A program made the translations under genes and the position numbers. 64,000 nucleotides of DNA from Candidatus Methanobinarius endosymbioticus (GTDB lineage: Archaea > Methanobacteriota > Methanobacteria > Methanobacteriales > Methanobacteriaceae): positions 1 through 64,000 of the forward strand of contig NIZT01000059.1 of the NCBI GenBank assembly GCA_003315655.1. Direction: 5' to 3'. Position 1 is the stretch's first letter. Every line of letters begins with the position of its first letter. The notes beneath the pieces were generated by a model. It saw nothing but the letters and a program-made list of their open reading frames with translations. It ran no database searches and was not told where the DNA came from. This document shows positions 34,320 through 45,426 of this stretch, in pieces.

Positions 34320-35051
34320 ATGATTAACATGATAAGTGAAACAGAAAATAAGAAAATAAATAATAATGATATTGAGGGGATCGTTATAGTTGTTCCAGCT
34401 TTTAATGAAGAAAAAACTGTTGGGTTAATTATTGAAGAAATAGCTGATTTAGGTTATAAAGTCGTATTAGTAGATGATGGTTCTAAAGACAATACTTATG
34501 AAATAGCTAAGAATTCTAGGTTCAAATATCCAAATAATATTTTCATTTATCAACATATAATCAATAGAGGTTTGGGTGCAGCTTTAAAAACGGGTATGAC
34601 AGGAGCTCTTATACATGGGGCTAAATATATAGTTACTTTTGATGCAGATGGTCAACATGATATTGAAGATATACCAATAGTATGTGAACCTTTAAAAAAG
34701 GATAATGTTGATGTAGTAATTGGTTCAAGACCCTTTGAAGATATGCCTAGTTCTAAAAACTTTGCTAATACTGTTATGAATATTATAACCTATGTTTTTT
34801 ATAGAGAAAAAGTTAAAGATTCTCAATCTGGGCTTCGTGCTTTTAAAACAGATGTAATTCCTAAATTACAGATAATCTCTAGAGGTTATGGTGTTTCTTC
34901 TGAATTTATTAGAGAAATTAGGAGAAATCATCTTAAATTAGCTGAAGTTACTATTAAAACTATTTATACTCCTGAAACTCAAGCTAAAGGAACAACCACA
35001 TTTGTTGGTCTTAAAATATTATTTAAGATGATTGTTGATTTATTTAAGTAA
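34320..35051 (+). CDS. GT2-family glycosyltransferase (polyprenyl-phosphate sugar synthase type)
   Basis: 243 residues, intact; an ATG at 34329 is an equal start candidate. GT-A fold marks: VVPAFNEEKTVGLIIEEI, VVLVDDGSKDNT, GLGAALKTGM, and the DxD-containing TFDADGQHDIED, then VIGSRPFED and DSQSGLRAFKTDVIPKL. It lacks C-terminal membrane helices, as in dolichyl-phosphate mannose synthase-like enzymes. The next gene is DUF2304, a frequent partner. Likely role: lipid-linked sugar for surface glycans. Confidence 0.85.
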   Translation: MINMISETENKKINNNDIEGIVIVVPAFNEEKTVGLIIEEIADLGYKVVLVDDGSKDNTYEIAKNSRFKYPNNIFIYQHIINRGLGAALKTGMTGALIHGAKYIVTFDADGQHDIEDIPIVCEPLKKDNVDVVIGSRPFEDMPSSKNFANTVMNIITYVFYREKVKDSQSGLRAFKTDVIPKLQIISRGYGVSSEFIREIRRNHLKLAEVTIKTIYTPETQAKGTTTFVGLKILFKMIVDLFK

Positions 35052-35175
35052 TTATATTTAATAATATTAAAGAAATAATAATATAATAATAAAAATATAT
35101 GAATATAATAATTATGATTTATTAATATTTTGATTAGATTTAAAAACGGATGGTGTTATAATTTTTGAAGATATA

Positions 35176-35541
35176 ATGTTATATCAAATTTTGGTTGTTA
35201 TAATAGTTATACTTGCGATTTTACTGGTTTTTGACAGATTTCATAAGAAAAAAACTTCTCTTCAAACATTTATATTGTGGGTAGTTTTATGGATTGTTTT
35301 AGCTATTTTAGCAGTTGCTCCTGAATCAAGTACTGCTTTAGCTAATTTCTTAGGTATTGGTAGAGGTTTGGATTTAGTAATTATATTTGCAATTATTGGT
35401 TCATATTATTTAATATTTAGATTATATTTAAAACTAGAAAAAATGGATCAAGATATTACTGAATTAGTAAGAAAAATATCTATGGATAAAGAATTAGACT
35501 ATGAACTCGATTTTGAAGATAGGAAAGAAAAAGAAGATTAA
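35176..35541 (+). CDS. DUF2304 membrane protein
   Basis: 121 residues, intact. Three membrane helices: about 4-20, 32-49 and 66-85, then an acidic coiled tail (KMDQDITELVRKI ... DRKEKED). DUF2304 proteins commonly follow GT2 glycosyltransferase genes, as here 124 bp downstream, and probably help anchor or flip the glycosyl lipid product. Direct function unknown. Confidence 0.8.
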   Translation: MLYQILVVIIVILAILLVFDRFHKKKTSLQTFILWVVLWIVLAILAVAPESSTALANFLGIGRGLDLVIIFAIIGSYYLIFRLYLKLEKMDQDITELVRKISMDKELDYELDFEDRKEKED

Positions 35542-36246
35542 TTTATATTTTAATATTATTTAATAATTTATATTATAATATTCATTTAAAATTTTTTTAT
35601 AATTATTTTTTATATTTAAAAGAGAGGATCTAGAAGAAAGAATATGGTCTAAATATGAAATATTCATCTATTTATAATGATTTATTTAAATCTATACTTT
35701 TTTCTAGATTTTGGCGTCAAATAAGTCCACTATACATATTATACATATTCTAGGTGAAGTGTCATATGGATTGATACAGAATAGTTTGTATATGTGATGT
35801 CTAATTATATTATTATAAAATATATTATATGAACGTTACTATATTTAGATTATAATTCTTTTTAATATGAATAATTTTCATTAAAATAATATCTAGAATA
35901 TAAATTCATATATTACAAAGTATTTATTGAATTATTTTTTGAATTATTTATAGAAAAAGTTATTAATTATAAAAAATATATTAAATTTATAATTAATTAT
36001 TAATTTATTACAGATATTAAAATTAACAGATAATAAAAATTTTAATTAAAAATTAAAAAGATTTAAAAATTTATAGTTAATAATTTATTATATAAGATGT
36101 CGTAATTTTAGTTAATTCTATTTTTAATTGGTTTAGTATATTCAATCTTAGGTCTAGATAAACTAATCGATGATCATTAATTATTTTATAAAAATCTTTT
36201 AATTTTAAATTCTACTATTATTTTTATACTATTCGGTGAAATTATA
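35542..36246. other. 705-bp gap with possible small remnant
   Basis: Mostly AT-rich. A 35-codon frame near 35706-35800 reads RFWRQISPLYILYILGEVSY and has higher GC than its surroundings, so it may be the stub of a lost gene. I cannot assign it. Confidence 0.35.
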
Positions 36247-36994
36247 ATGTATACTTTAAGGGATGCACAGCTCGTGAAAGAGTAAATAATATTTCAGAAT
36301 CGACTGAAAAAATTCTGAATATTTTAGGTATAAATTTTAAAACTTTGGGTGAAAATGAAGAATGTTGTGGCTCTGTTCTTCTTAGAACTGGTTTTGAAAA
36401 AGATGCAAAGGAACATATGGAAAAAAAAATTAAAAATCAAAAAGATAAACAAATAATTGTATCCTGTGCAGGGGGTTTTGTTATAAAACATTAAAAGAAG
36501 ATTATAAAAAGCATTTGGGTATTGAATTAGATGTAATTCATATATCTCAATTTTTAAAAGATTTGTTTGATAAAAAAATATTTAATTTTAAAAATTTAGA
36601 TAAAAATAATTTGAATGTGACTTATCATGATCCTTGTCATTTAGGACGCTATTCTGGAGAATATGATGCTCCAAGAGATGTTATAAATAATTTTGCTAAT
36701 ATTGTTGAGATGGAAAATATTCGTGAAAATTCTAAATGTTGTGGATCTGGAGGAGGAGTAAAATCAGCATTTCCAGGCATTGCTAGTTCAATTGCTTCTG
36801 AAAGGTCTAAAGAAGCTCAAGATATTGGTTGTAATTTATTATTAACCTCTTGTCCATTTTGTAAATTAAATCTTGATGAAAATTCTCCACTTGAGGTTTT
36901 AGATTTATCAGAATTTGTTTTAAAATTTATAGATAATGATAAAGATTGTTCTAAAGATTCTAAAAATTCAAAAAAAATTAGGGAGAGTAATTAA
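36247..36994 (+). pseudogene. CCG-domain Fe-S oxidoreductase (LutA/HdrD-like), broken
   Basis: The first shift is only four codons in (MYT; true frame KGCTARERVNNISESTEKIL). Then GENEECCGSVLL, a shift near 36478, and from 36515 HISQFLKDLF, VTYHDPCHLGR and SKCCGSGGGVKSAFP. These are two CCG domains (ECCGS...; CCGSGGG) that bind a noncubane or cubane Fe-S cluster in LutA, GlpC and HdrB/D subunits. It ends exactly where the next gene starts (stop 36994, ATG 36995). It is probably an electron-transfer partner of that LUD protein. Confidence 0.75.
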
Positions 36995-38272
36995 ATGAAT
37001 GAAAAAGAGTTAAAAGCTATGAGAAATTCATTTAAAACAGTTCAAGATAAACGTGAAAATATTCTTGATGATCCTCAAAATAAAAATCTACAAGAAAAAG
37101 TAATTGATATTAGAAAAGATGCTATTAAAAATAATGAAAAACTCTTAGAAATAGCTAAAAATTCTTTTAAAAATAATGATATTGATTATTTTCATGCAAA
37201 TAATGCTGATGAAGCTAAAACTATAATTTATGATATTATTTCAGATGGATCTGTTTCTAAAGAAATTAATAATGGATTTAATCTTGAAAAATCTCTTGAT
37301 GAAGGACTTAATGGTTCAAATTTTAATGATAAAAAATCATTGCAAAATCTAAATCTAATACTCTAGGTGAAATTTCTATTTCTAAATTTTTAAAATCTAA
37401 AGATATGGATATTGTTGAAACTGATTTAGGTGACAGGATTTTACAATTAAAAGGAAAAGATAGTAAACCTACACATCCTATTGGTCCAGTTTCTCATTTA
37501 AATGTAGAAAATATAGCTAAAAGTGTCAATGAAGCCATGAACACGGATGTTCCAGCTGAACCAAAATTTATCATGGAAATTATAAGGGATGATGTTTTAA
37601 CTAGGTTAGAAAAAGCTAATATTGGGATAAGTGGTGCTAATGCTGTAGCTAGTGAGGATGGATCTCTTGTTTTTGTTCATAATGAAGGAAATATCTCACT
37701 AATATCACTTATGAAAATACATATAATTGTGGTTGGAATAGATAAGTTTGTTAGAACCATTGAAGATACTATTTCAATAGCTAAATTAGAAACAATTTAT
37801 GCCACTAAGAGGCCAAAGTGACTTCTTACATTAATGTTGTGTCAGGACCTTCTAAAACTGCAGATATAGAAAAAAATTACTTAAAAATATGCATGGTGCA
37901 GAAAAAGTTGTTGTAATTATTCTTGATAATGGGAGATCTGAAGCTATAGGATCCATTGGAGAATATCTTTTTTGTATTGGTTGTGGTAGCTGTATAATGA
38001 CTTGTCCAGTTTACAATGCTCTTGGTAATGAATTTGGTTTTAATAACTATTTGGGTGGTAGAGGAGTAGTTATGAGTAAATTTATACAAGATACTGAAAC
38101 TAGCTTTGATTTAGGATTATATAAATGTATTTTGTACAATAAATTGACCGGTTTCAATTGCAACCAATGAAATTATAGAAGGAATTCGCACAGAATCAAG
38201 AAAAAATGGTTTTTATCCTCAACAACATGGAAAATTCAAGGATAATATCAAAAGTAAAGGATCTCCATATTA
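36995..38272 (+). pseudogene. LUD-domain Fe-S protein (LutB-like), broken
   Basis: MNEKELKAMRNSFKTVQDKR, then after a shift near 37340 LGEISISKFL, ETDLGDRILQLKGKDSKPTH, MEIIRDDVLTRLEKANIGIS, GANAVASEDGSLVFVHNEGN; this is the LUD domain. Shifts follow near 37710 and 37820, then a ferredoxin region: CIGCGSCIMTCPVYNALG is complete, but the second cluster reads CILYNKLTGFNC instead of CxxCxxC...CP, with Cys lost (TGC to TAC). The frame resumes as NEIIEGIRTESRKNGF and ends KSKGSPY. Family role: lactate-utilisation-type oxidation or electron bifurcation; substrate here unknown. Confidence 0.75.
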
Positions 38273-38534
38273 ATTCTTTTAATTTAGTATACGCTTTTTA
38301 TTCTATTATTTTATTATTTTTTTTATTATTTTTTTAATTTAATTTTCAGATTAAATCTATCAAATATTTTAAAATATTATCAAAACAATTATATATTGAT
38401 AATTTATTAAATATATATAAAATTTAAAAGTAATTTTATTAAAAAAATCAGTATAAAGTTATAAATAATTTTATACTATAGAAAACTAATTAAATTTTTA
38501 TAAAAATTAATTTAATATTATAGGAAGAATTGAA

Positions 38535-38762
38535 ATGAAAGTAAATACTTTGATAATTCATACAAAAAATTCAAAAAAATCATTAACATTTAAAGTAGGA
38601 CAAACTTTGACATCGGATAAATTTGAACTTTTAACTGTTGATAGTCCTATAAATTATATTAATATTAATACAAAAACTGGTTTCATAGAAATAAAAACTA
38701 ATGAAGATAACTTTTTATGGTATTCTTTAAATGATATCCAATTTTTATCATTTAATATCTAA
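38535..38762 (+). CDS. Small hypothetical protein
   Basis: 75 residues, intact, beginning MKVNTLIIHTKNSKKSLTFK after AGGAAGAA. No Cys, no membrane helix. The composition is beta-rich (VGQTLTSDKFELL, PINYININTKTGFIEI). It stands alone in an AT-rich gap with a good ribosome site, so it is plausible as a gene. No family recognised. Confidence 0.55.
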   Translation: MKVNTLIIHTKNSKKSLTFKVGQTLTSDKFELLTVDSPINYININTKTGFIEIKTNEDNFLWYSLNDIQFLSFNI

Positions 38763-39182
38763 TACTTAATATTTATTATAAAGATATAATTGTATTAATT
38801 TTATTATTATTTTATAATTATATTATTTTATTATTTATTAGTATATTTATCTTTAATAGTCTTATAACTTTGATATTTAATATTTTTATATTATAATAGC
38901 TAATCTAACATTATTAAAATTATTAACAAAAAATTTATTAATTTTTGGATGTTTATTTTATTAAAATAATATTAATAATCAATAATTATTTTTTCATAAT
39001 TATATTTGTATATATAATTTATCTAAAAATAAATGAAATCTAAAAGTTTTTATATTATAGTTTTAATAAATTAAGTAAATTAATAAAAAATTAAAATATT
39101 TAATTAAATATAATATATTTTTTATAAATTAAATAAATGAATATTATTTATTTTAATCAGAGAATTTTATGGAGGAAATGTA
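38763..39182. other. AT-rich gap before the mfnB-guaB unit
   Basis: No frame or structure is supported; it should hold the mfnB promoter. GGAGGA at 39171-39176 is the mfnB ribosome site. Confidence 0.45.
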
Positions 39183-39899
39183 TTGCTTCTATTAATCAGC
39201 CCAATAAACAATGAAGAAGCACTTGAGTCTATTGAAGGTGGTGCAGATATAGTTGATGTTAAAAATCCTAAAGAAGGGTCTCTTGGTGCTAATTTTCCAT
39301 GGGTAATAAAAGACATTAGGGAAATGACTCCTGATGACATGTTAGTTAGTGCGACTCTTGGAAATGTACCTTATAAGCCAGGAACAGTATCGTTAGCTGC
39401 TATGGGTGCTTTAGTTTCTGGTGCAGACTATATTAAAGTAGGACTTTTTGGTACATCTAACTATGATGAGGCTTTAGAAGTTATGACTAACGTTGTAAAA
39501 ACTGTTAAAGATCAAAATCCTGATGCTATAGTAGTAGCATCTGGTTATGCTGATGCTCATAGAGTTGGAGCTGTTAGTCCATGGGATATTCCAAAAATAG
39601 CTAAAGAATCTGGAAGTGATTTAGCTATGTTAGATACAGCAGTTAAAGATGGAAAAACTTTATTTGAATATCTAAATATGGATGATTTAAAAAAATTTGT
39701 AAATGAAATCCATGGTTATGGTTTAAAATCAGCACTTGCAGGGTCCGTTAAAAAAGCACAACTTGAACCATTATATGATATTGGATGTGATGTTGTTGGT
39801 GTTAGAGGTGCTGCATGTACTGGTGGGGATAGAAATAATGGTAAAATCCATAGATCTGCAGTAGCTGAACTAAAAGAACTTGTTAATTCATTTAATTAA
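39183..39899 (+). CDS. mfnB: (5-formylfuran-3-yl)methyl phosphate synthase
   Basis: 238 residues with a TTG start following GGAGGA at a normal distance. A TIM-barrel enzyme that joins two glyceraldehyde-3-phosphate molecules to make the furan of methanofuran, the C1 carrier of the first methanogenic step. The three functional lysines known in MfnB are present: K27 in [10 protein letters not shown]85 in DYIKVGLFG and K155 in [16 protein letters not shown] and [13 protein letters not shown] complete the phosphate sites. It is nine bases before guaB. Confidence 0.92.
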   Translation: MLLLISPINNEEALESIEGGADIVDVKNPKEGSLGANFPWVIKDIREMTPDDMLVSATLGNVPYKPGTVSLAAMGALVSGADYIKVGLFGTSNYDEALEVMTNVVKTVKDQNPDAIVVASGYADAHRVGAVSPWDIPKIAKESGSDLAMLDTAVKDGKTLFEYLNMDDLKKFVNEIHGYGLKSALAGSVKKAQLEPLYDIGCDVVGVRGAACTGGDRNNGKIHRSAVAELKELVNSFN

Positions 39900-39907
39900 A
39901 AATAGGT

Positions 39908-41401
39908 GTGAGGGAAGTGTATTCAAAAAAATTAAAAGAAGCTGAATTAAGTTTTACATATGATGACTTTTTATTAGTTCCAAATACATCACATATTGAG
40001 GCAAAAGATGTTGCTACTAAAGCAAAAGTATCTAAAAATTTCGAATTAAATATTCCGATTATTAGTTCAGCTATGGACACGGTAACAGAGTCAGACATGG
40101 CAATTGCTTTAGCTCAAGAAGGAGGTCTTGGTGTTATTCATCGTAACATGACCTTAGAACAACAAGTTAAAGAAGTACAAAGAGTTAAAATGTCTGGTGA
40201 TTTAACTATAAAAGATGTTGTTACTATCTCTCCAGATTCATTTATCAATACTGTTAAAAATATCATGGATGAAGAAGAAGTTAGTGGACTTCCTGTTATT
40301 GAAGATGAAAAATTAGTGGGAATTATCAGTAAAAGAGATATTACTCCATTTTTAAATAATAATAATACTTATAAGAAAGTAAAAGAAATAATGACTTCTG
40401 ATGTTGTTACTATTGAAGAACCAATTACTCCTTCAGAAGCTCTTGAATTAGCTTATGAAAATAAAGTTGAAAGACTTCCAGTTATTAGAGATGGTAAATT
40501 AGCAGGAATTGTTACTATAAGAGATATTTTAAATCATAAAAAATATCCTCATGCTGCAAGAGATAAAAAAGGAAGATTTTTAGTAGCTGCAGCAGCGGGT
40601 CCTTTTGACTTAGATCGTGCAATGGCACTTGATGAAGCTGGTGCTGATATTATTGCTGTAGATTGTGCTCATGCTCATAATATTAATGTGGTTAAATTTG
40701 CAAAAACAATGAAAGATAATCTTGATGCAGATTTAATTATGGGTAATATTGCTACTCCTGAAGCTGCAGAAGATTTAATTGCTCAAGGTATTGAGGGTTT
40801 AAAAGTAGGTATTGGTCCAGGTTCAATGTGCACTACTAGAATAATTGCTGGTGTTGGTGTTCCTCAACTAACAGCTATTTCTGGAGTTGCTGATGTTGCT
40901 GATGATTATGGAATTCCTGTTATTGCAGATGGTGGATTAAGATATTCTGGAGATATTGCAAAAGCTTTAGGAGCAGGTGCTGATATTGTAATGCTTGGAA
41001 ACTTACTTGCTGGTACTTATGAATCTCCTGGTGATCTTGTTGTTATGAATGGAAGAAAATACAAAAAATATCGTGGTATGGGCTCTATGGGAGCTATGAC
41101 TGGTGGATTTGGTGGAGGTGCAGATAGATACTTCCAAAAAATCAAAGGTCCAATGAAACATTCAAAATTAGTTCCAGAGGGAGTTGAAGGAGCAGTTCCG
41201 TATAAAGGAACAGTAAATGAAGTAGTTTTCCAATTAGTTGGTGGTCTTAAAGCATCCATGGGATATTGTGGTGCTAAAGACATAGAAAACATGAAGAAAG
41301 TAGCTAGATTTGTTAGAATTACCTCAAGTGGTATCAAAGAAAGTCATCCTCATGATCTATTAATTACTAATGAAAGTCCTAATTATCCTACGTTGGATTA
41401 A
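39908..41401 (+). CDS. guaB: IMP dehydrogenase
   Basis: 497 residues from GTG 39908; a GTG at 39917 (MYSKKLKEAELSFTYDDFLL) is also reasonable because GAGGG precedes it. Domain order: barrel start SFTYDDFLLVP, two CBS domains (about residues 98-150 and 158-212), catalytic loop GIGPGSMCTTR with Cys308, then GGLRYSGDIAKALGAGAD and the mobile flap MGSMGAMTGGFGGGADRYF. It oxidises IMP to XMP, the committed step to GMP. The intergenic distance to mfnB (8 bp) suggests one transcript. Confidence 0.95.
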   Translation: MREVYSKKLKEAELSFTYDDFLLVPNTSHIEAKDVATKAKVSKNFELNIPIISSAMDTVTESDMAIALAQEGGLGVIHRNMTLEQQVKEVQRVKMSGDLTIKDVVTISPDSFINTVKNIMDEEEVSGLPVIEDEKLVGIISKRDITPFLNNNNTYKKVKEIMTSDVVTIEEPITPSEALELAYENKVERLPVIRDGKLAGIVTIRDILNHKKYPHAARDKKGRFLVAAAAGPFDLDRAMALDEAGADIIAVDCAHAHNINVVKFAKTMKDNLDADLIMGNIATPEAAEDLIAQGIEGLKVGIGPGSMCTTRIIAGVGVPQLTAISGVADVADDYGIPVIADGGLRYSGDIAKALGAGADIVMLGNLLAGTYESPGDLVVMNGRKYKKYRGMGSMGAMTGGFGGGADRYFQKIKGPMKHSKLVPEGVEGAVPYKGTVNEVVFQLVGGLKASMGYCGAKDIENMKKVARFVRITSSGIKESHPHDLLITNESPNYPTLD

Positions 41402-41534
41402 TTAAGGACTTAAATTTTCTTTTTATTTAATTTAAATTATTTTATTATTTATTAGATTTTTTATTTTTATTTAAATATTCTATATATTGGTTTATCAATA
41501 ATTAATTATCTCTTAATAACATTGCATTAATTAT

Positions 41535-43547
41535 TTAACATAAATTTCTAAATGGGGCTAATATTCCTGCAGCTAAAGGTAATGCAATTACATTATAACC
41601 TGCACCCAAACTAGGTTTTGATTCATTTTACTTGTTGTTTTTTCTCCGAGACCTAAAAATTTAATAATAGCTTGAGGATTGTTTTTTACTAATATAACAT
41701 CTGCAGAATCAATATCTATTCCAATATCTGATGCTGGTAGACTTGGAGCATCATTTACTCCATCTTCAATCATCATCACTTTACCAGATTTTTGATATTC
41801 CTTAACAATTTTTTCTTTATCTTCTGGTAAGATTTTTCCATGAACATTTTTGATTTTTAATTTTTGAGCAACTAGATTAGGTGTTTCAAGATTATCTCCT
41901 GGGGTTTAACATAACTGGAGTAATTCCATGTTTTTTAAGTGAATCTATCATATTTTTAGACTTTTTTTAATTTCATCACCTTGAGCAATAAAACTTAGTA
42001 ATTCATCATTGTTGTTTAAGAGATAGCTAATAGAATTTCCATTTTCTGCAAATTTTTTAAATGTTTCTTTTTCATGTTTGATATGTTTCTCATCTAAATA
42101 AGTTTCAGATACAATTCTATATTTTCACCATCAAGTTCTCCACTTAAACCAATTCCAGTTTCCTAATGAGTGTTTGAAGCATTTTCAATATTTATTTCTT
42201 TTTCTCTAGCTTTAGATAAAATACCAATAGCTAAAGGATGAGTAGATCCTTTTTCAAGAGAAGCACTAATTTTTAATATATCTTCATCATTTAAATTTTC
42301 TTTTAAACTATTATATCTTGTTACTTTAAAGTTTCCTTCAGTCAATGTTCCAGTTTTATCAATTAAAACATATTTCAATCGTTTTATTTGTTCAAAAGAC
42401 GTTCTATTTCTAAATAATAGGCTGTTTTTTGCACCTATTGATGTACTTCTAGCTATTACGAGTGATATGGCTAGTCATGATGCATGAGGGCAGGCTATTA
42501 CAAAAACAGTCACAACTACAGAAAAAGCAACACTAATATTTTCTACAAAATATCATGACGTAAATGAAATAATTCCTAAAATAATAGCTACATAAAACAA
42601 GGCTCTTGCAATAACATCTGCCATTGTTTCTCTTTTTGAGCTTCTGAAACAAACTTTTGAACTTGTGAAAGATAGCTGGTTTTCCCAGTTCCTGTTATTT
42701 CAATTTATATAGTTCCTTTACCATTTACAGATCCTCCAATAACTTTATTATCAATAGTTTTAGCTATTTGTTTGAATTCACCAGTTACCATAGACTCATT
42801 GATACTAGTTTTTCCAGCTATTATTTTTCCATCTGCAGGAACTTTTTCCCTGCTCTTACTTCAACATAATCTCCTTCTTTTAGTGTTTCAATGTTTACAT
42901 CAGTGATTTTTGTGTTATTATTTTTATTTTTTAAATCATTATTTTCTATATTGCCTCTTTCATGATTTTTTCTTTCACTATTTATTTCACCTTCAATTTT
43001 ATGAGCTTTTTTGGAAGTATTTTAGCTAGTTTATCACTGCAGAACCTGCATTCATTATTGAATTCATTTCTATAATATGTCCACTAACATTATATCTATT
43101 AAATTAACTAATTCCCAAAAGAAGTCTGTAACCATAGGATGCATGTGGAAGTTGTTATTTGCAAAAACAGAATAAATACTGTAGAAATGAGCTACTGTAA
43201 TTCCCATTACTATCAATGTCATCATTGCAGGTTTTCTATTTTTAATCCTGTTTTAGCTCCATTAAAAAATGATTGACCTCTATAAAAATACAATATTGTT
43301 CCAATAACTAAAATTATCCAATATGATCCTGGAAATGTAATTTGGAATAGCATTTCCATACCCATCATTGGAGATAATATAATTATTGGTATGGTTAAAA
43401 TCAAATAAACCCAAAATTTCTTTTTAAGATCTTCCATATCCATTCCTTCCATTCCTCAATGATTCACATGAGTATGGTTCATTTGCAGATTATCCATTTG
43501 GGCAGGAGATAATTTGTCTTCATTTTCAGAGCTATTTTTTTATCCAT
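41535..43547 (-). pseudogene. Copper-translocating P-type ATPase (CopB type), broken
   Basis: Minus-strand start MDKK, then after a shift NSSENEDKLSPAQMDNLQMN, a His/Met-rich head with HTHVNH, TGA, and GMEGMDMEDLKKKFWVYLIL. Later pieces are the ion-binding helix ACPHA (CPH is CopB-type; the next residue triplet holds TGA), the phosphorylation site DKTGTLTEGNF, a HP-like GSTHPLAIGIL, and EDGVNDAPSLPASDIGI, where GDGVNDAP has become EDGVNDAP. More than eight lesions. The last helices are truncated after LPLAAGILAPF. Loss would remove Cu (or Ag) export. Confidence 0.85.
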
Positions 43548-43961
43548 AATAATTTTTCCCGTTTAATTTCTATTATTTTTTATTAATCTTTATTAATTAC
43601 TTAATTTACTTAATTTTAGTAATTTTGTTATTTTTTATTTTATAGAAAAATTCAATATATTCAAATATTAATTATTAAATTATTAATTAAAAATATTTAG
43701 TTATTAATTAATATAATTTATTACGAAATTGTATATAATAATTATGGGAAATATAATAATATTTAATTCATATAATAATAAAAATAGTATAAAAATCATA
43801 AAACTAATATGAAAATAATAATTATTATAAAATTAGAATAAAAATATAAAATAATATATTAAAATATAATTAATAATTAAATTATTAATGAGTATAATAA
43901 TTTAATAAACTAAATTTATTTTATAACTAAATAATTTTTATAAAAATATTGAAGTGTTAAA
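43548..43961. other. AT-rich divergent gap
   Basis: Between the dead copper ATPase and the HD-domain gene. No frame or motif can be supported. Confidence 0.5.
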
Positions 43962-45209
43962 ATGCCTGATTCAACTAAATTTCTTCGAGATAGTGTTCAT
44001 GGTAACGTTTCATTGAATGAATTTGAAGTAAAAGTGATGGATTCTCCTCAAATTCAACGTTTGCGGAGAATAAAACAACTAGGTTTTATATCTTTAGTTT
44101 ATCCTGGTGCAAATCATTCTCGTCTTGAACATTCAATTGGAACTATGTTTTTAGGATCAAAATTAGCTAATCATCTTGAATTGTCTGATTATAATAAAAA
44201 ACTGGTTAGAATAGCAGCATTACTTCATGATGCTGGTCATGGACCATTTTCACATGTTTCAGAAGCTGTTTCAGAAGTTAAACACGAAGTTTTAACAGCT
44301 AAAGTCATTGAAGAAACATCTTTAAATGATATTATCTCTAAAGAATTTGATCCTAAAGAAATCATTGACATTGTGAATGGTAAAGGCCCACTTGGACCTA
44401 TTGTTTCTGGAGAACTTGATGTAGATCGTATGGATTATCTTATTCGAGACTCTCACTATACTGGTGTAGCATATGGTGTAATAGATGCAGATCGGATTAT
44501 AGCTAACCTCAAACTTAAACAATATTTGATTCTTGATATAAAAGGTGTTCAAGCAGCTGAAGAAGCTCTTGTAGCTAGATATCAAATGTATCCAAGTGTT
44601 TATCAACACCACACTACTCGTATTGTTAATGCAATGTTTAGAAGATGTCTTAAAAGAGTTTTTAATGAAGGACTTGTTGATAGTAAAGATATGTATAAGT
44701 ATGATGATTCAGATATGTTATGTATGTGTAGAAATGTGGATGAAACTGAATCAAAAGATAAAAAGTTTATTAAAGATATTATTACTAGATTAGACAACAG
44801 AAACTTACTTAAAAGTGTGTGTTCAACTCGTTTAAATGAATTTGAAAATCCTCAAGAAGTTTTTAAAATAGATAAAAAAGCATTAGATAAATGTGAAGAA
44901 GATATTGGTGAGGATATGGATATTGATAAAGACTATGTGATTTTAAATATTCCAGAATATCCTCGTTTCGATGAAATGAAGACACAAATGGCCCTTGGTG
45001 ATGAACTTTTCCATCTTAATGAAATTTCAAGCATTGTTAAAGCTCTTCAAAGTGCTAGATTTAATTACCCTGATATATGTCTTTATGTTTCAAAAGAAGA
45101 CAGACATAAATTTAAAAATTTCAAATTAGATAATTATTTAGACCTTCCAGAAAAATTAGAAAAAAAATTTGATACTGTTCATGTTGAACAATCTAAATTA
45201 TTGGAATGA
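43962..45209 (+). CDS. HD-domain phosphohydrolase
   Basis: 415 residues, intact. N-terminus RDSVHGNVSLNEFEVKVMDS, QRLRRIKQLG and the HD core: H57 in SRLEHSIG, H89-D90 in LLHDAGHGPFSH, and a distal Asp in ELDVDRMDYLIRDS. This is the SAMHD1/dGTPase-like clade of archaeal HD proteins; dGTP or a related nucleotide triphosphate is a possible substrate, not proven. The C-terminal 170 residues are unfamiliar and probably family-specific. Its AAGTG ribosome site and open frame suggest it is used. Confidence 0.85.
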   Translation: MPDSTKFLRDSVHGNVSLNEFEVKVMDSPQIQRLRRIKQLGFISLVYPGANHSRLEHSIGTMFLGSKLANHLELSDYNKKLVRIAALLHDAGHGPFSHVSEAVSEVKHEVLTAKVIEETSLNDIISKEFDPKEIIDIVNGKGPLGPIVSGELDVDRMDYLIRDSHYTGVAYGVIDADRIIANLKLKQYLILDIKGVQAAEEALVARYQMYPSVYQHHTTRIVNAMFRRCLKRVFNEGLVDSKDMYKYDDSDMLCMCRNVDETESKDKKFIKDIITRLDNRNLLKSVCSTRLNEFENPQEVFKIDKKALDKCEEDIGEDMDIDKDYVILNIPEYPRFDEMKTQMALGDELFHLNEISSIVKALQSARFNYPDICLYVSKEDRHKFKNFKLDNYLDLPEKLEKKFDTVHVEQSKLLE

Positions 45210-45426
45210 ATATTGAATTAGTTAATTATAATATTAATAAAATAATTTTAATATAATTTAGAAATTTACTATAATTAGAATAAATTTGATGTATTTTTTA
45301 TATAAAAATAAAAAATATAAAAATAATAATCTTAATAAATATAAATAAATATATAATAAAATATAATTTATTATTTATTTAATTAAATAATGTAATATGA
45401 ATAATATACTGATTAAAAGATATAAT

